From the NCBI GenBank assembly GCA_942486035.1, contig CALNXK010000169.1:566001-630000 (forward strand): a stretch of DNA of 64,000 nucleotides. The letters are read 5' to 3'. The DNA comes from Porites lobata (Eukaryota; Cnidaria; Anthozoa; Scleractinia; Poritidae). The notes below the pieces were generated by a model. The model searched no databases. It was not told where the DNA came from and worked only from the letters and a program-made list of their open reading frames with translations. Both the position numbers and the translations under genes were made by a program. The stretch's first letter is position 1, and each line of letters starts with the position of its first letter. Of the stretch, positions 59,886 to 64,000 are shown piece after piece.

Positions 59886-60999
59886 CTTGTCTTACACCAT
59901 TTTTCTTATTCAAAGGATAGTCATGAGCCCATAGGCTGCTGCTGGATGTTTACCACCATGCCATCCTGCAACAATTTTGGACAAACAGGATCGAAAAAAT
60001 CTTACGTTGGATGTTGAAAGAGTGAGAGAATTCTCTTCCAAGAATTGACTTCAGGGATTCATTTGCTGGACAAAACTATCGGCGTTTGCAATACAGATGG
60101 GCTATCCAATAACTGCACCTCTCACAAGGTAATTTTTCTCAATTTATTGCAAGCATAAAAGACGTTATATACAACCTCTCTAATCTATGTGTGTATTGTC
60201 ATGGTCTTCATGTATTCTCTCTGTATTAACTCCTTCTCGGGCCTGTTTGATTATTGAATCAAGATGAGCATTATTTTGTGCGCTTAGCGCTTAACTTCCT
60301 CTGAACTGTAGTTATTGGGAGATTTGGTAGGTCGTCGGATCCCGATTTTAAAAGGTCGGAATTGCAGTTCTTTCCAAATATCCTTACGAAATATTTCTTA
60401 TATGTTCATTCAACATTTTCTACCCCCTGTTTTATTTAACTGCGTACACTCCATGGTTTACCAAAATTTAAATTCAAGGGGTACATGGAAAGGCTATGAA
60501 CTTATTGACTGACTACTAGTGGGAGAGCCACATATTTTCCCGTCCGGCCCGACTATCTCAGTAAATAAGCATTTTATCATATGACCGTTTTGTTTTTGAT
60601 TTTTTTTGACGAAGCGAACCCGCATCGATCAGGACGCTTTTCTAGCAGGGCCCTACTCGTTTTTCCGAGCCAATCACTTGAAGCGTACTGCCCTCAGACG
60701 ACATTTTTTTTTCATATGATTTTCCAACGAAATTGCGCGCGGGGCCGTACGGGTCATATTATGACATTTCATACTAGCCTACATTTAGTCAGAGTGATTT
60801 TACTCGAAGCGTGAAATAAATACTAACAACTAGTGCAAAATAGCAAGAGATAAACGAAAGAAGGCAAGGGAATAAGTGCATAATAGTGCGTGGTATTCTA
60901 CTACCTGTTTAAAGGTTTAAAAGGCTTGTTTATAGTGGAAGGTGCACTTAGCTTATTCAGCTAGTCTACAGGCGCTCCACTCAAATGCTTAGAAACAAA
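59886..60999. other. Spacer with no recognised gene
   Basis: Mixed-composition spacer. Open frames at 60315-60814 have no family signature. Confidence 0.35.
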
Positions 61000-61200
61000 T
61001 CATTCAAATACAACATAACACAGGAGTAAAAACCCCAACTGGCAGGAGGCAACCAGTTGGCCATGATTTACAAGCGTCACCGAGGATTTGAACTTGGGAC
61101 GACCGAGAACAAATCCAGCAAGTGGCGAGAGTGGGACTCGAACCCGAGACCGCGGGATTGCGAGTCCAACGCGCTGACCACTCGGCCACGCTGCCTCCTT
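61000..61200 (-). repeat. tRNA-derived SINE
   Basis: Read on the reverse strand, the head (about 61198 down to 61125) has the A box GTGGCCGAGTGGTCAGCGC and the B box GGTTCGAGTCC with tRNA-like spacing. Acceptor-stem pairing is poor, so it is not a working tRNA gene. A body of about 120 bp follows to 61000. The reverse-strand peptide it would encode is a by-product. Confidence 0.75.
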
Positions 61201-61397
61201 TCACGAGTTAAGTAAAATTACTCTATATGGTCTAGGTCATAACAGTAGTGTCTCAGTGCCTTGTGCATGAGTGCAAGTGTTAGCTCGTAAATTTAACCAG
61301 CCTCAATTAATTCCCGCATGTTTATACACAATGTTTCCACCAGGGTGCACAGTTTGTGTAAATGGTAAGCACCCGTTGTCTCCTGGAACATAAAATA

Positions 61398-61568
61398 GGC
61401 TGATTTAACAACAGAACGGGAACGTCAGTTGACGACGGCGCGCACAGATCAAACAACTGGCTTGACCAATGGGAGAGCGGCAAAGTGGGCACCGGAAGTC
61501 GTGTTTAGTCCTTTCCACGCGCTTTCCCGTCGTCAACTGACGTTCCCGTCCGGTTGCTAAATCAGCTT
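61398..61568. mobile_element. 171-bp MITE with GCTGATTTA ends
   Basis: GGCTGATTTAACAACAGAAC followed by GGGAACGTCAGTTGACGACG is mirrored at the right by CGTCGTCAACTGACGTTCCC and GGTTGCTAAATCAGC. Arms of about 42 bp have few mismatches. The core is GC-rich and non-coding. Confidence 0.8.
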
Positions 61569-61585
61569 AATGATATTAGAGAGCT

Positions 61586-61932
61586 TTTAGATTTAAGGAC
61601 GAGAACGAGTACGAGTACGAGATTTAACTTGAAGTTTTTGCGCCCGTTCTCCAAAAAAAAAAGACACCCCGGAGTTCTTCATTTTACTATTTTCACCAAA
61701 GAAGTTAGTACGGTTATTTATACCGAAGGAGGTTAAGCCCTCTCCCGATAGCAAAATGATTAAACTTCTTACATTTGAAAACTTGTTCCCGCCACTACGA
61801 CATTCCCGCTAAAACTCGTAGTAGATTGATGACGCCTATCTCGTTTTCCCGCCAAAGTGACACTGGTTCACGCGTGAGCAATCCTTAGTACTGAGAAAAT
61901 CTCGTACTCGTAGTCGTCATCGTCTCAGAATA
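61586..61932. mobile_element. MITE with GAGTACGAGATTTT arms
   Basis: GACGAGAACGAGTACGAG ending in TACGAGATTT near 61597-61625 is mirrored by AAAATCTCGTACTCGTAG with GTCGTCATCGTCTCA near 61897-61926. It lies directly after the preceding MITE and ends about 40 bp from the GPCR stop codon. Confidence 0.6.
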
Positions 61933-61971
61933 GATAAAAGCACTCTATTTTTATACTTGTTACTTCCACGC

Positions 61972-63014
61972 TTAAGCCTTCATAACCTCTAGGGGCTTCG
62001 TAGGTGCGTCAATATGTTTTACTTGATTTTGGTTCTGATCAATCACACCCTGCTGAACGGAGGTGCTTGGTTCATCTCCAATCGTTTGCAAGCCGGTTAC
62101 ATCCGTCATGGTAGTCGCTGTTCCAATTACGTTTTCTTTGACTTGACTAGTACTAGACATCGGCTCGATTTCGTTAGCCCTAAACCGAAGCAATTTCTTG
62201 AAGGCTTGCTGGAACTGCGGGTTCATGATCCCGTATATAAAAGGGTTTGTAAGGCTGCTACCAAAGACGAAGAAGTAGGAAAATAAATGTACCCACCGTG
62301 GAGTGGACGATCCAAAAATCTCGATGAAGCCTACTACTGAGAGTGGGGTCCAGCATGTTAAGAAAACACAGACTACCACAAACGAAGTCTTGAGAACCTT
62401 TCTTTCGGTCTTCTCTCTTTTGCCACCCACGGCGTTCCTTCTTCCGTGACTCCATTCGGCAGCATGCCCCTGCATCCTCTCTGCGCTGGCTTTGACGGTT
62501 TTGTAGATGGTGTAATAACACCACGAAATGACGCTCGCGGTGGAGAAAATTGTCCCAGCACAAAGAAATACCATGAAAGAGACATCGGGTAGGTCCCAAA
62601 TGCATGTGCAGACCGCGAAAAGTGGGTGGTAGGCAATCTTTCCCCAGCCGTAGAGCTGCGGAGAGGTGACAGCTAAAGCGCCGAGCCAGGCAGCTGCAAT
62701 CACGAAGTATGTGACCTTCTTGGTTGAGAAGTACTTGGTATACAGATTGCGCCGCACAACGTTGAAGTACCGATTAAAGGCAATCCCGGTCATAGTGAAA
62801 AGTGATGTAATCCCAAACGTTAGCTGCGTCAAGCCAACCAGCTGACATAACACGTGATTAAATACCCAGCGTCCATAGCGGAGACTGATGACCCAGAAGG
62901 GCATGTGAAGGGACGCCATGCAGATGTCGGTGAAGGCAAGGTTCTGGATTAACATGTTGGTAATCGTGTTGAGTTTTGGGTCGAAATTAATCGCTGTGAC
63001 GACAAGTACGTTTC
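61972..63014 (-). CDS. Class A GPCR, melatonin-receptor-like, N-terminus on another exon
   Basis: Plasma-membrane receptor coupling an unknown ligand to G proteins. Counting from ATG 63021, the exon shows GN (1.50) at residue 4, NLAFTD with D2.50 at 32 and C3.25 at 59. NRY replaces the usual DRY at 83-85, and W4.50 is at 112. CTC (138-140) supplies the second-loop cysteine, CWTP lies at 223-226 in TM6, NPFIY at 259-263 in TM7, and a Ser/Thr-rich tail follows. NRY and the TM6 sequence recall melatonin receptors. Residue 253 (7.43) is Phe, so it is not an opsin. TM1 is half missing: the ATG at 63021 overlaps ATGACAG, a likely splice acceptor, so the true exon probably starts at 63014 completing a glycine codon. 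The upstream exon is not recognisable in this window. The stop is TAA at 61972-61974. Confidence 0.85.
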
Positions 63015-63274
63015 CTGTCATAGGTTTAAGAAAATACTTCGAGTAAGACTGAGTTATGAAAGTACAGAATGTGCTTCAAGTCCTATAAGCGTACACTTCA
63101 TTAAGTCCGCATTGCTTGTAAGAAGTTGTGGAAGAATGCTAGTGTGAAAAAGGGTATAGGCACAAGGTAGTTATAGACTGGGTTAATTGACTATAGGGAG
63201 CTCATTGTGGTCGGACAGCTAGTATTGGCCCCAAGACCCAGAATAGAGAGAGATCACTGTTTACATATAATGGT

Positions 63275-63625
63275 AATGAAGATGACTAGAGCTGGTCCTG
63301 AAGTAGTCCTGCTTGTAAAGAGTTCACTGCATACATGTAAGGCAGACAACAAAAGCTGATCCCGAGTGTACCCGCTCGTAGAGATTTCATTGTAAACGTG
63401 TATTACAGGCAGACAACAAAAGCTGATCCCGAGTGTACCCGCTCGTAGAGATTTCATTGTAAACGTGTATTACAGGCAGACAACAAAAGCTGATCCCGAG
63501 TGTACCCGCTCGTAGAGATTTCATTGTAAACATGTATTACAGGCAGACAACAAAAGCTGACCCCGAGCCCTGCTCATACAGAATTCCCTGTATACATGTA
63601 AGGTAGACAGCAAGAGCTGGGTCGG
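63275..63625 (+). repeat. 67-bp minisatellite, about five units
   Basis: GGCAGACAACAAAAGCTGAT begins at 63341, 63408, 63475 and 63542, giving a period of exactly 67 bp. Flanking degenerate units start near 63275 and 63603. The central three units are almost identical, and only the outer units have drifted. It lies upstream of the GPCR exon, probably within its intron. Confidence 0.92.
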
Positions 63626-63649
63626 AGGGTGTTACTCCTTAAAGGAGCT

Positions 63650-63960
63650 GTGTCACGAAATTCAGCCAAATTAGGAAATTACAAAATGCCTGTTAAATTA
63701 AGGGAAACATAAAAATAACCGCTTAAAACTTTAAAGGAAGGTTAAAATAACATTACAGAAACAACAGATGCCACGGATGGGCAAAGCTGAAGAGGACTGA
63801 AACGGATTGAAATTAGGGTTTTTGAAAACTGTTCAGCCTAACAGTTTTTTCAAAGTTGATCCTTGCTGCTTGCAACTTCAAAAATAATGCTTAAGAGACA
63901 TATTTGTTTGTCTCGGATCTCTGATTTTGTCGTTTCATGTAATTTATTTGCTTACTTTAA
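63650..63960 (+). repeat. Dispersed repeat, second copy of 16690-16940
   Basis: Shares TGAAACGGATTGAAAT-like, TTTTTGAAAAC and CAGCCTAACAGTTTTT segments in order with the copy at 16690. A non-coding element of unknown class. Confidence 0.55.
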
Positions 63961-64000
63961 GTTCTATAGCGATTGAGGGAGGGTAGTTGGCAAAATTAAA

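Noticed and set aside
61125..61198. Functional tRNA gene on the reverse strand
   Set aside because: A and B boxes are good but the acceptor and anticodon stems do not pair well, and a SINE-like body follows.
61972..63021. Opsin
   Set aside because: The retinal-binding lysine position in TM7 is phenylalanine (residue 253).
63275..63625. CRISPR-like array
   Set aside because: Units are directly contiguous 67-bp repeats without unique spacers, in a eukaryotic genome. It is a minisatellite.

Overview
The window is eukaryotic nuclear DNA: spliced genes with GT-AG introns, AT-rich spacers and many non-autonomous transposons. It most likely comes from an anthozoan cnidarian, probably a stony coral. 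This is inferred from a cnidarian-looking Zic zinc-finger gene, a rhodopsin-class receptor with a melatonin-receptor-like core, and repeat families of the kind found in coral genomes (AAGCCCC-tailed elements, GGGGGTACTCC elements, tRNA-derived SINEs). No database search was possible, so the species is not established.

Five genes are well supported. (1) 28710-30161 (+) is a single-exon Zic-family transcription factor. (2) 36460-44002 (+) is an ethanolamine kinase gene spread over at least six recognisable exons; its penultimate exon looks damaged. (3) 48097-55013 (-) is the ER membrane protein complex subunit EMC10, which I reconstructed as ten in-phase exons giving 239 residues. (4) 55231-56508 (+) is a BUD22/SRFBP1-family ribosome-biogenesis protein in one exon, head-to-head with emc10 across a 217-bp promoter rich in YY1-like ATGGCGG motifs. 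(5) 61972-63014 (-) is the main exon of a class A GPCR whose N-terminus and first half of TM1 lie on an exon I cannot find. A possible unassigned terminal exon sits at 47620-47777 (+).

Layout: 1-28.2 kb has no gene I can support. It holds transposon remnants, a nearly identical 2.79-kb tandem duplication (8150-13733) carrying a TATA box, several inverted-repeat elements and old tandem duplications. 28.2-30.2 kb is the Zic gene and its upstream region, and 30.2-36 kb is spacer with one MITE. 36-48 kb is the kinase with transposon-filled introns. 48-56.5 kb is the emc10/srfbp1 divergent pair, with a LINE reverse-transcriptase relic in an emc10 intron. 56.5-64 kb is spacer with several MITEs, a SINE, the GPCR and a 67-bp minisatellite.

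The genes do not form a pathway: two serve ER or membrane lipid biology, one ribosome assembly, one development and one signalling. I found no convincing undescribed gene system. The most informative non-genic signals are the recent 2.79-kb duplication, two Mutator-type inverted-repeat elements with 9-bp target duplications, a GGGCC MITE nested in an older repeat, a MITE abutting a kinase splice site, and the broken kinase exon.
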